A stretch of 64,000 nucleotides of DNA from Diphasiastrum complanatum (lineage: Eukaryota; Streptophyta; Lycopodiopsida; Lycopodiales; Lycopodiaceae): NCBI GenBank assembly GCA_029204225.1, contig CM055102.1, forward strand, positions 43,871,840 through 43,935,839, read 5' to 3'. The notes under the pieces were generated by a model, which saw only the letters and a list, made by a program, of their open reading frames with translations, had not been told where the DNA came from and searched no databases. Both the position numbers and the translations under genes were made by a program. Each line of letters opens with the position of its first letter. Position 1 is the stretch's first letter. Shown here one piece after another: positions 45,439 through 56,007 of the stretch.

Positions 45439-47763
45439 CAACTTGGTGAATTGATAGACAAAGGTTTTATTAGACCTAGCGCTTCACCTTTTGGAGCCCC
45501 AGTGTTGTTCGTGGAAAAGGCAGACAAAACTCTTCGAATGTGTGTGGATTATCGCATGCTTAACAAGAGTACCATCAAGAACAAGTACCCCATGCCTAGA
45601 ATTGATGACCTATTCGACCAACTCAAACATGCCAAATACTTTAGCCGAATAGATCTCAGATATGGATATCATCAAATTCGAATAGCTAAAGGTGATGAGC
45701 ACAAAATGGCGTTTCGAATGCGGTACGGAAGTCACGAGTTCCTAGTGATGCCATTCGGTCTAACAAACGCACCAGCCACTTTTTGCACGTTGATGAACAA
45801 TATATTTCAAGACTGCCTGGATGAATTCGTCATTGTGTACATTGATGACATATTAGTATTTAGCCGGAACCTTAAAGATCACATCCCACATTTAAGGACA
45901 GTTCTCCAACGACTGAGGAGGAACTGCTTGTTCGCGAAAAGAGAGAAATGTGAGTTTGTGGTGGAGGAAGTTGACTTCCTTGGACATGTTATAGGCCACG
46001 GACGGATTCGAATGGATCCTAAGAAGATCAAGGCTATCTTGGATTGGCTAGCACCTAAAACTGTTCATGGCATCAAATCCTTTGTGCGCTTATGTAACTT
46101 TTACAGGAGATTCATTGAGGCATTTAGCAAAATTGTGGCACCACTGTTGGAGCAGACCAAGACTCATCTGAAGATGACATGGACACCGGAATGTGAAGCA
46201 GCATTCCAAGAACTAAAACGACGGATCACTCAAGAACCCATCCTTGCCTTACCGGACTTTAGCAAACCTTTTGAAATACATACAGATGCGTCGAACTTTG
46301 CTATTGGGGCCGTACTGATGCAAGACGGAAAACCTGTTGCATATTTTTCAAAGAAATTGAGTGACGTAGAGCGACGATGGCCAACTCATGAAAAAGAAAT
46401 GGTCGCAGTAGTCCAAGCAGTGGAGCATTGGAGACATTATGTGGCAGGAAAACCCTTTAAGGCGTTCACTGATAATGTATCACTCAAGTACTTCTCATCC
46501 CAAGGTATGCTCACGCCAAAGCAAATGCGATGGCAAAACTTTCTCTCAAAATTCAATATAGACATTTTACACACGGCGGGAAAGAACAATGTGGTGGCGG
46601 ACGCACTAAGTAGACAAGAACACTTGATGGCAACAGTGACAACTCAGGTGACTGACCTACTCCAAGAAATCAGAGAGAATTATGGTGTAGATGCGTTGGC
46701 GAAGGACTTAATGATCGAATTCCAGCTGGGAAAGCCTCATAAACATTTCACTTGGAAAGATCAAATGGTTGTTTATAAACAACGCAGACTATATGTCCCA
46801 GACAACATCAACCTGAGGAAGAAAGTCTTGCGAGAACATCATGACGTACTAGCCGCCGGGCATCCAGGGGTGAATCGCATGTATGAACTTCTCAAAAGAG
46901 GCTTCTATTGGCCAAGTATGTGGGCAGACGTTGAATCCTATGTACAAACATGCCCAACATGTCAACAAGTGAAGGTGGAACCGCTAGCTCCGGCTGGACT
47001 ACTCCAACCATTACCGGTACCAGCATACCCATGGGATTCGGTGAGCATGGATTTTATTGTTCAACTACCACGGTGCCAAGGATTCGACTCAATTTATGTG
47101 GTGGTTGACCGCTTTTCTAAGCAAGTTCATCTAGTACCAACTAAAAGTTCAGTGACAGCTGAAGAAGTGGCAAGGTTATTTTTCAAATGTGTTTTCAAAT
47201 ACCACGGCCTGCCTAGAACGATTATTTTTGACCGGGACACCAAGTTCGTCGGAAAGTTTTGGACTTGTCTATTTCGCCTCGTGGGAACCGGATTGAATTT
47301 CAGTACTGCATATCATCCTCAGACAGATGGGCAAACGGAGCGAGTCAATCGACAGATTGAACAATATTTACGAAATTATGTCGCTTGGGACCAATCCGAT
47401 TGGGTCAACTACTTGGATATTCTCGAGTTTGCACATAACAACCAAGTGAACAGATCTACTAGAAGGGCACCCTTCGAGATAAGCAATGGTCGGCTAGCGA
47501 TTGTTCCAAGCTCTTTTCTTACAGGCGTGCAGGAAACACCAGTACCCACTGTAGAGGAATTCATCAATGAGTGGCACACAAAGCTCACCGAGGTGAAGGC
47601 GTTTTTAGAGCAGTCACAAAGGAGTATGGCAGCGGACGTAAACCCACATCGACGAGAACTGGAATTTGAGGAAGGTGATCAAGTATGGCTGAACACAAGG
47701 AACATTGCGCTACCAAAAGGTTTTTCTCATAAGTTTGCTCGACCTTATGCGGGACCATATTAA
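45439..47763 (+). CDS. Element A RT, RNase H and integrase, prematurely terminated
   Basis: In frame after the UGA (first internal start codon listed at 45451 is a TTG). RT has YIDDILVFS, RNase H has [10 protein letters not shown], the zinc-binding HH-CC has HPGVNRM and CPTC, and the DDE core has [15 protein letters not shown] and GQTERVNR. Unlike copy B it carries IIFDRD for [14 protein letters not shown] for [16 protein letters not shown] for TAFRTRYG and STRRAPF for STGRAPF. It stops at TAA (47761-47763) where B has TAT (Tyr), cutting off the integrase C-terminus and chromodomain. Confidence 0.9.
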   Translation, partial: QLGELIDKGFIRPSASPFGAPVLFVEKADKTLRMCVDYRMLNKSTIKNKYPMPRIDDLFDQLKHAKYFSRIDLRYGYHQIRIAKGDEHKMAFRMRYGSHEFLVMPFGLTNAPATFCTLMNNIFQDCLDEFVIVYIDDILVFSRNLKDHIPHLRTVLQRLRRNCLFAKREKCEFVVEEVDFLGHVIGHGRIRMDPKKIKAILDWLAPKTVHGIKSFVRLCNFYRRFIEAFSKIVAPLLEQTKTHLKMTWTPECEAAFQELKRRITQEPILALPDFSKPFEIHTDASNFAIGAVLMQDGKPVAYFSKKLSDVERRWPTHEKEMVAVVQAVEHWRHYVAGKPFKAFTDNVSLKYFSSQGMLTPKQMRWQNFLSKFNIDILHTAGKNNVVADALSRQEHLMATVTTQVTDLLQEIRENYGVDALAKDLMIEFQLGKPHKHFTWKDQMVVYKQRRLYVPDNINLRKKVLREHHDVLAAGHPGVNRMYELLKRGFYWPSMWADVESYVQTCPTCQQVKVEPLAPAGLLQPLPVPAYPWDSVSMDFIVQLPRCQGFDSIYVVVDRFSKQVHLVPTKSSVTAEEVARLFFKCVFKYHGLPRTIIFDRDTKFVGKFWTCLFRLVGTGLNFSTAYHPQTDGQTERVNRQIEQYLRNYVAWDQSDWVNYLDILEFAHNNQVNRSTRRAPFEISNGRLAIVPSSFLTGVQETPVPTVEEFINEWHTKLTEVKAFLEQSQRSMAADVNPHRRELEFEEGDQVWLNTRNIALPKGFSHKFARPYAGPY

Positions 47764-48162
47764 GTCACCAAGAAGATCAACCCAGTGGCTTATCGATTAG
47801 CGTTGCCATCCAGCTTGGATATACACAATGTGTTTCATATCTCATTACTCAAACGGTACAAACCAGATGAGCGATTTGATCGGCAACACGAACTCCGTCA
47901 CCCACCAACGACACTTGATGATACGAAGAGGCAGCTTGTACCAGAACAAATATTGACACATAGAAAGCGAACTGACGTTCAACGTGAATATCTAGTGAAG
48001 TGGCTACGGGCTCCACTTATTGAGGCTTCTTGGGAGTATGAAGACAAACTTAAGGAGGGAGCCCCTGAAGTACTAGCAGATTATCTGCAGAAGAACCAAC
48101 GCAATAGCCGTTTTCCCAGATCGGCACACAAAGCACTACCTGGCGGCATGCCTCTTACATAA
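47764..48162 (+). pseudogene. Element A chromodomain region, separated by a nonsense codon
   Basis: Continues in the same frame after the [23 protein letters not shown], the integrase C-terminal motif, then a chromodomain with [20 protein letters not shown]. Chromodomains of this clade direct insertion to marked chromatin. Present but untranslated unless the stop is read through. Confidence 0.85.
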
Positions 48163-48393
48163 ACATTCATGGCCATTCTGAAGTTCAAGGAACTTTCCGG
48201 TATTTTTCTTAAGTTTGCCAATAAATCACTTGCAGCTTTACACAGGTTTTACGTAAGTGAACTTTATCTACACTTTTCCTGTGCTACTGCCAATGTATTT
48301 TGTAATTCCAAGTTGCTAAGGCCAGTGAATTAAGCCCGTGCCATACGTCCTAGGTCTAGTTTGGCCCTGACGAGGACATCAGCTTTTTCAAAT
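48163..48393 (+). other. Element A 3' untranslated region
   Basis: Non-coding, nearly identical to 62699-62929 of element B. Confidence 0.85.
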
Positions 48394-48403
48394 GAGGGGA
48401 GGA
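48394..48403 (+). promoter_or_regulatory. Polypurine tract of element A
   Basis: GAGGGGAGGA directly before TGTTGTAAAG. Confidence 0.93.
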
Positions 48404-49321
48404 TGTTGTAAAGCTGACTCAGGTGCACTCAACGTGCCCTGTAAGACTCTAAGGGGTGACACTCCCTAAGGTCCCAGAGCAAGTTAGAAAGTCAAGGACT
48501 GAGCCTCCGACCTGTGGTGAGCCAGTCAAGTAGTCACAAGTCATGAGCTAGCTCTGGAGCTCGAGTCATGGCCTAGTCAGGAAGCAAGTTGATTCTGCCA
48601 CCGGAACGGCTCCCGAGACCCATGTCCGGGAGCCAGACTGATTCTGCCAGGCTTGCCAGGCTTAATCAGCAAAATAAAAACTAAGTCCCAAAAAGCGTGC
48701 TTTACCAGAAAGCACTATGTTTCAGAACAGAGGGGGTGCGCCGAATCACAGCAGAACTATAGGGGGAGTCCGGCAGACAGAAACTTGGGCAGCTCAACCA
48801 GCGCCAGAAATCCAGTCGCCAGGTCTCAGCTCCCTCTACCAGCACGAGCCAGGCACAATGCCCAGCACGTGTTGGTGGCCCCGAGACCGGTCAGTCTATG
48901 TATGAATGTAACCTCTTCCACATCTAATAAAGTTGATCCTTGGGGATGATTACCATTTCGGTTTCGCCTCCGGGACTGGTCCAAGTGGAAGGACCCTTAC
49001 TACAACCTTTTTGCGTCGCTGGCGCCTAAGGGTCCCTATCATCGACATGGGGCTTGCCGCTATGCCAATTGGTCAGTTTGGCGACCACTATGCCTTGGGT
49101 TTCATGTGTGGCTTGTCTTTGCCTTTGGTTACCTTTTGGGGACGGATTCTGAGTTGGCTTTCGGGTTGGTTGGGATTCCAGTTTTCTTAAGTCTGAATGG
49201 TTAAGCTTGTTACGATTCTGAGTTGGCTTTTACGTAAGTGCATGATGGATGAATGTTAGACTTCAGCGCGTGTTGGGGAAACCGCTCAAGTCCCAGCGCC
49301 CTTTGAGGCGTCGGCGCAACA
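48404..49321 (+). repeat. 3' LTR of element A (918 bp)
   Basis: TGTTGTAAAG...GGCGCAACA; hairpin at 48697-48715. Followed by TGA and then AGGTA. Confidence 0.92.
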
Positions 49322-49329
49322 TGAAGGTA

Positions 49330-49340
49330 GCTTTACAACA
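49330..49340 (-). repeat. Remaining end of the split G2 LTR
   Basis: GCTTTACAACA completes the minus-strand G2 LTR interrupted by element A. Confidence 0.65.
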
Positions 49341-50550
49341 TTTACTTCCGGCGCCAGCTATGTACCCGGCGCCAGCAGCGCCCTTGCTGTTGTCGGCGCC
49401 AACGGCCCCGGCACCGCTCCCGGCGCCACTGTGACCAGAATTCAGCCGGCGCCAAGTTCCTATGGCTGAAAATCTTTGATCGGTTCTAGCAAAGTCCAGA
49501 GAGCTAAGGTCGATGTACAATCACCTCACACGATCTAGGCATGATTAAAGGAAGCCTGGGGATCAATAAAATCTAGAGAGAGAAAATGACTTTCTAGAAA
49601 GAGAAAATCCTAGAGAGAGAAAAATGTGCTTTACCAGCTTGGGCAGAGTGCTTGGTATGAGGGGGGGTGCCGAATCACACCAATACTATAGGGGAGTGCG
49701 GGTTGCGACTCAGGGCGAGCTCCAACCAAGTCTCAGCCTCCCTTGCTGGAATGTTGTCATGGCTCTCGCCTTGGCATGCTAGCGCCCAGGAGACTAGGGT
49801 CGGTCACACACTTGAAATGTAACCTTCTCAGATTTATCAATAAAGTGGGATTTTCCTCAAACTGACTCTCATCACCTTCTGGGTTTCAGTGTTTGGTAAA
49901 AGCGCCAGTTGTAAGGCCGCTTTCAAATTTTTAACTTGACACATAGCTGAGGGTCGTATCCCGGGACGCCAACGGTATGTCGTCGGGACCATTCGGTCCG
50001 TGGCGCCAGCGGTATGCTGTCGGGACCATTTGGTACAGGAACTGGTTGTTTCCATATCTGTCGTGGCTCGTGGTTCTGAGTATTCCTTGCATGAACGTGA
50101 ATGGGTTAAGCTCTTGGGGAACGGGCTCTAACCTGTCGGCTGAGTTGGATGGCTTGCTTGGGTGAATGTTACCTGTTTATGGCTGTCCAGTCTGGCGTGG
50201 CGCCAGGTTGGCTTCCAGCGCTCGTAACGAAGCTTTCAGTTGGTAAGTCTGATGTAAGTCAGACCGCTTGCTTGGATTGGATGTTACTCATTTGTAACGA
50301 AGCTTCGAGTTGGTTAAGTTTGATGTATGTCGGGCGGCTTGCTTGGAGGGAAGTCACCCACGTCGGGACCCCCGATCTGGCATGGCGCCAGGTTGGATCT
50401 CAATGTTGGTTTTCGGAACTTCAAGTTGGTTAAGTCTGATCGTTGTTGGCGAGTTGGCTGCTTGTATGTCAAGTGGCTTTGTATGGCAAGAGTTGAGGGC
50501 TGGGAAGCTAAGTCGTGGTTCCCGGCTCCCTTTGGGATGCCTGCGCTACA
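49341..50550 (+). repeat. G2 LTR, 5'-truncated, functioning as 5' LTR of a G2 element
   Basis: Begins TTTACTTCCGGCGCC, lacking the first ~24 bases of the LTR, and ends GCGCTACA before a primer site. Head to head with the minus-strand G2 LTR. Confidence 0.88.
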
Positions 50551-50552
50551 TG

Positions 50553-50565
50553 TGGTATCAGAGCC
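50553..50565 (+). promoter_or_regulatory. Primer-binding site of the G2 element, tRNA-iMet type
   Basis: TGGTATCAGAGCC, two bases after the LTR, the same spacing as in G1. Confidence 0.95.
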
Positions 50566-50639
50566 GACTGGCCGGTCAGCTATGCGGATCTCACGGAAAT
50601 GGCCACGGTTTGGGTTCATCAAGACAACTGTTGTGCAAG

Positions 50640-51025
50640 GTGCTGCCCACAGTGTAAGCACGGGTGCGTCCACGGTCGGGGTGGTCGACAGAACGGGGGA
50701 CTTGATGAGTCAAGGTGCTGCCCTTGAGGTGTAAGCACGGTCAGTTCTCGCGGTTCGGGCCTGGCGTTGTCTGCACGTAGGACGGATGAGGCAAAGTGCT
50801 CCCTAGGGAGGTGAAAGCACGGTCTGTACCTTGTGGGGTGCGGGGCGACATATTCGAACTGTACGGGTTAACCATTGATACAGAGATGCTGCTCGAATTC
50901 GGGTGTAAAGCACGGGTGGTTAGCTGTCGGTGCGGGATAGCTGCCGATCGTTTAGCTATAAGGGCTATCGACCAAAAAGTGGTGGGGCGTGACTGAGGCA
51001 ATGTGCTGCTTAATGGTGAAAGCAC
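50640..51025 (+). ncRNA. Leader hairpin array of the G2 element
   Basis: The same five GTGCT/AGCAC pairs as in G1, starting at 50640, 50715, 50796, 50887 (TGCT/AGCA) and 51003. The spacing is preserved although the LTRs of the two families are largely different. Confidence 0.55.
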
Positions 51026-51059
51026 GGATCGTTGGAGGGGTCTCCTATGTGGGCTGATT

Positions 51060-52690
51060 CCGTGATCGATTTGTATGGACGAGGCCAGGCAAAGGTCCGT
51101 TGGCAAGACCATCTCAAAGGGGGACCTTGTCTTTGTTACTTGTTAGTAAACCTGCCTGAGTGTCTTACATGTACGTATTCGTGGTGAGTCTTAGTACTCG
51201 TGCTTTGCCTGGTTTGCATGATTGCTTGTGATACAAGGAGCTGATGGCTCGAGAAGGAACCTTTTGTTTTGAAGGCTGATACCATCAAACAAAGAGGACT
51301 ACAGAATCTGTGGGGCGGATTTGCAGTTCAAGTACTCACACGTGAACGACAACGAAACGACTCAATGTTTGCAAAGGATGGATGGCTAGCCTGTTTCTTG
51401 GGTTAGTTTCATTTGCGACAACGCCTACCAGACGCAAGCAAGAAGTCAAAAGTTGGAAAGGGCCATTTCAGGGAGATCTTCTATGGAGCAGTTGGTCTTC
51501 ATTTTGGGACGGCCACCTTTGGAACTGAAACTCACTGAGCATGGGCGATATCCAGAATCTGTGCGGCGGATTTGCAGTTCAAGTACTCGCACGTGAACGA
51601 CAACGAAATGACTCAATGTTTGTAAAGGATGGATGGCTAGCCTGTTTCTTGGGTTAGTTTCATTTGCGACAACGCCCACCAGACGCAAGCAGGAAGTCAA
51701 GAGTTGGAAAGGGCAATTTCAGGGGAGATCTTCTATAGCAGTTGGTCTTCATTTTGGGACGGCCACCTTCGGAACTGAAACTCACTGAGCATGGGTGATA
51801 TCCAGTATCAGTTGGGTTTTTCCTCAAACGGGAAAAGACTAGGATCCTCTTCAGAGATTGGCAACAAGTTGGATCGAGCCATAATCCTAGCAGATGGGAA
51901 GCAAAGTGTTGGAAAGGCTTTTTGTCCGAAGAACTCTACTCTAAGTCCGATCAGCTGATTTATTAAGTGGAGGGGAACTATCACACACACCTCTCTCTTG
52001 GGGCAAATTTTGAATGAAAGTTGATCAAAATGGGGGCAAATTCAGCCATACTCACACGAGGAGACTGGCGAACTTTGGACCTAATAAGTTGACAAGTTTT
52101 TGTTGTGGAAAGGAAAGTTTGTTATAGGCTTTCTCTGGACCAGCAATGATGAGGAAACATATGAGTACGCTGGCTTGTGTTACGTGTAAGGTAGCTGATC
52201 AATGAAGGAACTGTAAAAGTTGAGTCTTGCATGAGAGACTCGGTATTTCGAACGGAGGCTAAGGGACAGTTCGCGTTGAGATCGGATTAGTGCAAACTCT
52301 GGGTGCATGTTTCTGATTCAAAGAGAGCTACTTGAAGCCAAGCTCGATGTACACTTTTTGTTTTGACTGTGAGGCAACTAACCAGTGATGGAATTGTGAA
52401 AGTCAAGTTTTGCGCGACGGACATGGTGTTTCAAACAAACGCGAAGAGATAGTTCGGATGCGGATCAAACTGGTGCGACCCTTTGGCTTTCCACGAGGTC
52501 AATGGTTACATTTGGGCTGATTCAAAGAGCTACTTCAAGCTAAGTGAGAGGTGCATTGCGGAGTACTCAATATTTGCCTACCTTAAAGAGCCAAGATGGA
52601 AAAGTATTAAGATCAGGCTTGGACAAGGAGAGTAATCAAGGTGCAGAAGCAACAAGGCACAGAGTGGACCATAAAGTGGGCAATCAAACG
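51060..52690 (+). mobile_element. G2 interior without pol
   Basis: About 1.6 kb after the leader: a unique part to about 51290, then region X with its two ~252-bp units (about 51301 and 51552). X is inverted relative to its coding direction at 41480-42345. No protease, RT or integrase. The same leader-to-X junction is present inverted at about 57060-57115, so it is a fixed feature of a non-autonomous G2 type. Confidence 0.7.
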
Positions 52691-52694
52691 ATAA

Positions 52695-53519
52695 ATCCTA
52701 GAAAGAGAAAATTACTTTCTAGAAAGAGAAAATGACTTTCTAAAAAGAGAAAATTCTAGAGAGAGAAAAACGTGCTTTACCAGCTTGGGTAGAGTGCTTG
52801 GTATGAGGGGGGTGCCGAATCACACCAATACTATAGGGGAGTGCGGGTTGCGACTCAGGGCGAGCTCCAACCAAGTCTTAGCCTCCCTTGCTGGAATGTT
52901 GTCATGGCTCTCGCCTTGGCATGCTAGCGCCCCGGAGACTAGGGTCGGTCACACACTTGAACTGTAACTTCTCAGATTTGTCAATAAAGTGGGATTTTTC
53001 TCAAACTGACTCTGATTAACTTCTGGGTTTCAGTGTTCAGTAATAGCGCCAGTTGTAAGGCCGCTTTCAAAATTTTTAACTTGGCACATAGCTGAGGGTT
53101 GTATCCCGGGACGCCAGCGGTATGCCGTCGGGACCATTCGGTCCGTGGCGCCAGCGGTATGCTGTCCGGACCATTTGGTCCAGGAACTGGTTGTTTCCAT
53201 ATCTGTCGCGACTTGTGGTTCTGAGTGTTCCTTGCATGAACGTGAATGGGTTAAGCTCTTGGGGAACGGGCTCTAACCTGTCGGCTGAGTTGGATGGCTT
53301 GCTTGGGTGGATGTTACCTGTTTATGGCTGTCCAGTCTGGCGTGGCGCCAGGTTGGCTTCCAGCGCTCGTGGCGAAGCTATCAGTTGGTTAAGTCTGATG
53401 TAAGTCAGACCGCTTGCTTGGATTGGATGTTACTCGTTTGTAACGAAGCTTCGAGTTGGTTAAGTTTGATGTATGTCGGGCGGCTTGCTTGGAGGGAAGT
53501 CACCCACGTCGGGACCCCC
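52695..53519 (+). repeat. G2 LTR truncated at both ends
   Basis: Enters the LTR at the AGAAAGAGAAAA region (the first ~230 bases are missing) and breaks at GTCGGGACCCCC, where the next LTR starts. Probably the 3' LTR of the G2 element starting at 49341. Its polypurine tract is lost. Confidence 0.8.
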
Positions 53520-54735
53520 TGTTATAAGCTACCTTTACAAGCTTTACTTCCGGCTCCATCGGCGCCAGCTATGTCCCCGGCGCCAGCAGCGCCCCTGCTG
53601 CTCCCGGCGCCACTGTGACCAGAATCCCGCCGGCGCCAAGTTCCTATGGCTGAAAATCTTTGATCGGTTCTAGCGAAGTCCAGAGAGCTCAGATCGATGT
53701 GCAATCACCTCACACGATCTAGGCATGATTAAAGGAAGCCTGGGGATCAATAAAATCTAGAGAGAGAAAATGACTTTCTAGAAAGAGAAAATCCTAGAGA
53801 GAGAAAAACGTGCTTTACCAGCTTGGGTAGAGTACTTGGTATGAGGGGGGTGCCGAATCACACCAATACTATGGAGGAGTGCGGGTTGCGACTCAGGGCG
53901 AGCTCCAACCAAGTCTCAGCCTCCCTTGCTGGAATGTTGTCATGGCTCTCGCCTTGGCATGCTAGCGCCCCGGAGACTAGGGTCGGTCACACACTTGAAC
54001 TGTAACCTTCTCAGATTTGTCAATAAAGTGGGATTTTCCTCAAACTGACTCTGATTACCTTCTGGGTTTCAGTGTTCAGTAATAGCGCCAGTTGTAAGGC
54101 CGCTTTCAAAATTTTTAACTTGGCACATAGCTGAGGGTCGTATCCCGGGACGCCAGCGGTATGCCGTCGGGACCATTCGGTCCGTGGCGCCAACGGTATG
54201 CTGTCCGGACCATTTGGTCCAGGAACTGGTTGTTTCCATATCTGTCGCGACTTGTGGTTCTGAGTGTTCCTTGCATGAACGTGAATGGGTTAAGCTCTTG
54301 GGGAACGGGCTCTAACCTGTCGGCTGAGTTGGATGGCTTGCTTGGGTGGATGCTACCTGTTTATGGCTGTCCAGTCTGGCGTGGCGCCAGGTTGGCTTCC
54401 AGCGCTCGTGGCGAAGCTATCAGTTGGTTAAGTCTGATGTAAGTCAGACCGCTTGCTTGGATTGGATGTTACTCGTTTGTAACGAAGCTTCGAGTTGGTT
54501 AAGTTTGATGTATGTCGGGCGGCTTGCTTGGAGGGAAGTCACCCACGTCGGGACCCCCGATCTGGCATGGCGCCAGGTTGGATCTCAATGTTGGTTTTCG
54601 GAACTTCAAGTTGGTTAAGTCTGATCGTTGTTGGCGAGTTGGCTGCTTGTATGTCAAGTGGGTTTGGATGGCAATAGTTGAAGGCTGGGAAGCTAAGTCG
54701 TGGTTCCCGGCTCCCTTTGGGATGCCTGCGCTACA
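53520..54735 (+). repeat. Complete G2 LTR
   Basis: TGTTATAAGCTACC...GCGCTACA, 1216 bases. Flanks ACCCC and GTGAT are not duplicates, so it joined by recombination rather than simple insertion. Confidence 0.88.
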
Positions 54736-54749
54736 GTGATCAAACCCTA

Positions 54750-55551
54750 AACCCATTCACGTTCATGCAAGGAACACTCAGAACCACAAGCCGCGACAGA
54801 TATGGAAACAACCAGTTCTTGGACCAAATGGTCCCGACAGCATACCGCTGGCGCCACGGACCGAATGGTCCCGACGGCATACCGCTGGCGTCCCGGGATA
54901 CGACCCTCAGCTATGTGCCAAGTTAAAAATTTTGAAAGCGGCCTTACAACTGGCGCTTTTACCGAACACTGAAACCCAGAAGGTAATCAGAGTCAGTTTG
55001 AGGAAAATCCCACTTTATTGATAAATCTGAGAAGGTTACATTTCAAGTGTGTGACCGACCCTAGTCTCCGGGGCGCTAGCATGCCAAGGCGAGAGCCATG
55101 ACAACATTCCAGAAGGGGAGGCTGAGACTTGGTTGGAGCTCGCCCTGAGTCGCAACCCGCACTCCCCTATAGTATTGGTGTGATTCGGCACCCCCCCCTC
55201 ATACCAAGCACTCTACCCAAGCTGGTAAAGCACGTTTTTCTCTCTCTAGGATTTTCTCTTTCTAAAAAGTCATTTTCTCTCTCTAGATTTTATTGATCCC
55301 CAGGCTTCCTTTAATCATGCCTAGATCGTGTGAGGTGATTGCACATCGATCTGAGCTCTCTGGACTTCGCTAGAACCGATCAAAGATTTTCAGCCATAGG
55401 AACTTGGCGCCGGCTGGATTCTGGTCACAGTGGCGCCGGGAGTGGCGCCGGCGCCGTTGGCGCCGGGAGCAGCAGTGGCGCTGCTGGCGCCGGGGACATA
55501 GCTGGCGCCGATGGCGCCGCAAGTAAAGCTTGTAAAGGTAGCTTTACAACA
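54750..55551 (-). repeat. Inverted first two thirds of a G2 LTR
   Basis: Minus-strand G2 LTR from the AACCCATTCACG region to its start (GCTTTACAACA at 55551). It is followed without gap by the plus-strand remainder of a G2 LTR. Eight GGCGCC sites lie in 55405-55518. Confidence 0.88.
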
Positions 55552-55992
55552 CTCTTGGGAAACGGGCTCTAACCTGTCGGCTGAGTTGGATGGCTTGCTT
55601 GGGTGGATGTTACCTGTTTATGGCTGTCCAGTTTGGCGTGGCGCCAGGTTGGCTTCCAGCGCTCGTGACGAAGCTTTCAGTTGGTTAAGTCTGATGTAAG
55701 TCAGACCGCTTGCTTGGAATGGATGTTACTCGTTTGTAACGAAGCTTCGAGTTGGTTAAGTTTGATGTATGTCGGGCGGCTTGCTTGGAGGGAAGTCACC
55801 CACGTCGGGACCCCCGATCTGGCATGGCGCCAGGTTGGATCTCAATGTTGGTTTTCGGAACTTCAAGTTGGTTAAGTCTGATCGTTGTTGGCGAGTTGGC
55901 TGCTTGTATGTCAAGTGGGTTTGGATGGCAAGAGTTGAAGGCTGGGAAGCTAAGTCGTGGTTCCCGGCTCCCTTTGGGATGCCTGCGCTACA
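55552..55992 (+). repeat. Last third of a G2 LTR, plus orientation
   Basis: Begins CTCTTGGGAAACGGG, the bases that in intact LTRs follow the portion inverted next door, and ends GCGCTACA before a primer site. Confidence 0.88.
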
Positions 55993-55994
55993 TG

Positions 55995-56007
55995 TGGTAT
56001 CAGAGCC
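55995..56007 (+). promoter_or_regulatory. Primer-binding site, tRNA-iMet type
   Basis: TGGTATCAGAGCC two bases after the LTR end, but joined to inverted interior sequence instead of a leader. Confidence 0.9.

Larger units (their letters stand above)
43047..49321 (+). mobile_element. Ty3/gypsy chromodomain element A (family G1), full-length, decaying
   Basis: 6275 bases: 5' LTR, iMet primer site, leader with hairpin array, protease frame, RT-integrase frame, chromodomain frame, polypurine tract, 3' LTR. The LTRs differ at about 18 positions by eye (~2%). It is nested in a G2 LTR. No gag-like frame is present between primer site and protease. Compared with element B it has an extra nonsense codon and several CG-to-TG changes, as expected of a methylated older copy. 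Confidence 0.93.

Noticed and set aside
50314-50734. Frames of 115-135 codons in G2 LTRs
   Set aside because: They lie within LTR sequence, span the LTR/PBS boundary, occur in all copies on both strands and carry no domain.
54736-54749. GTGATCAAACCCTAAAC as a telomere-like CCCTAAA fragment
   Set aside because: Only one CCCTAAA unit; it is a junction sequence between two G2 LTR pieces.
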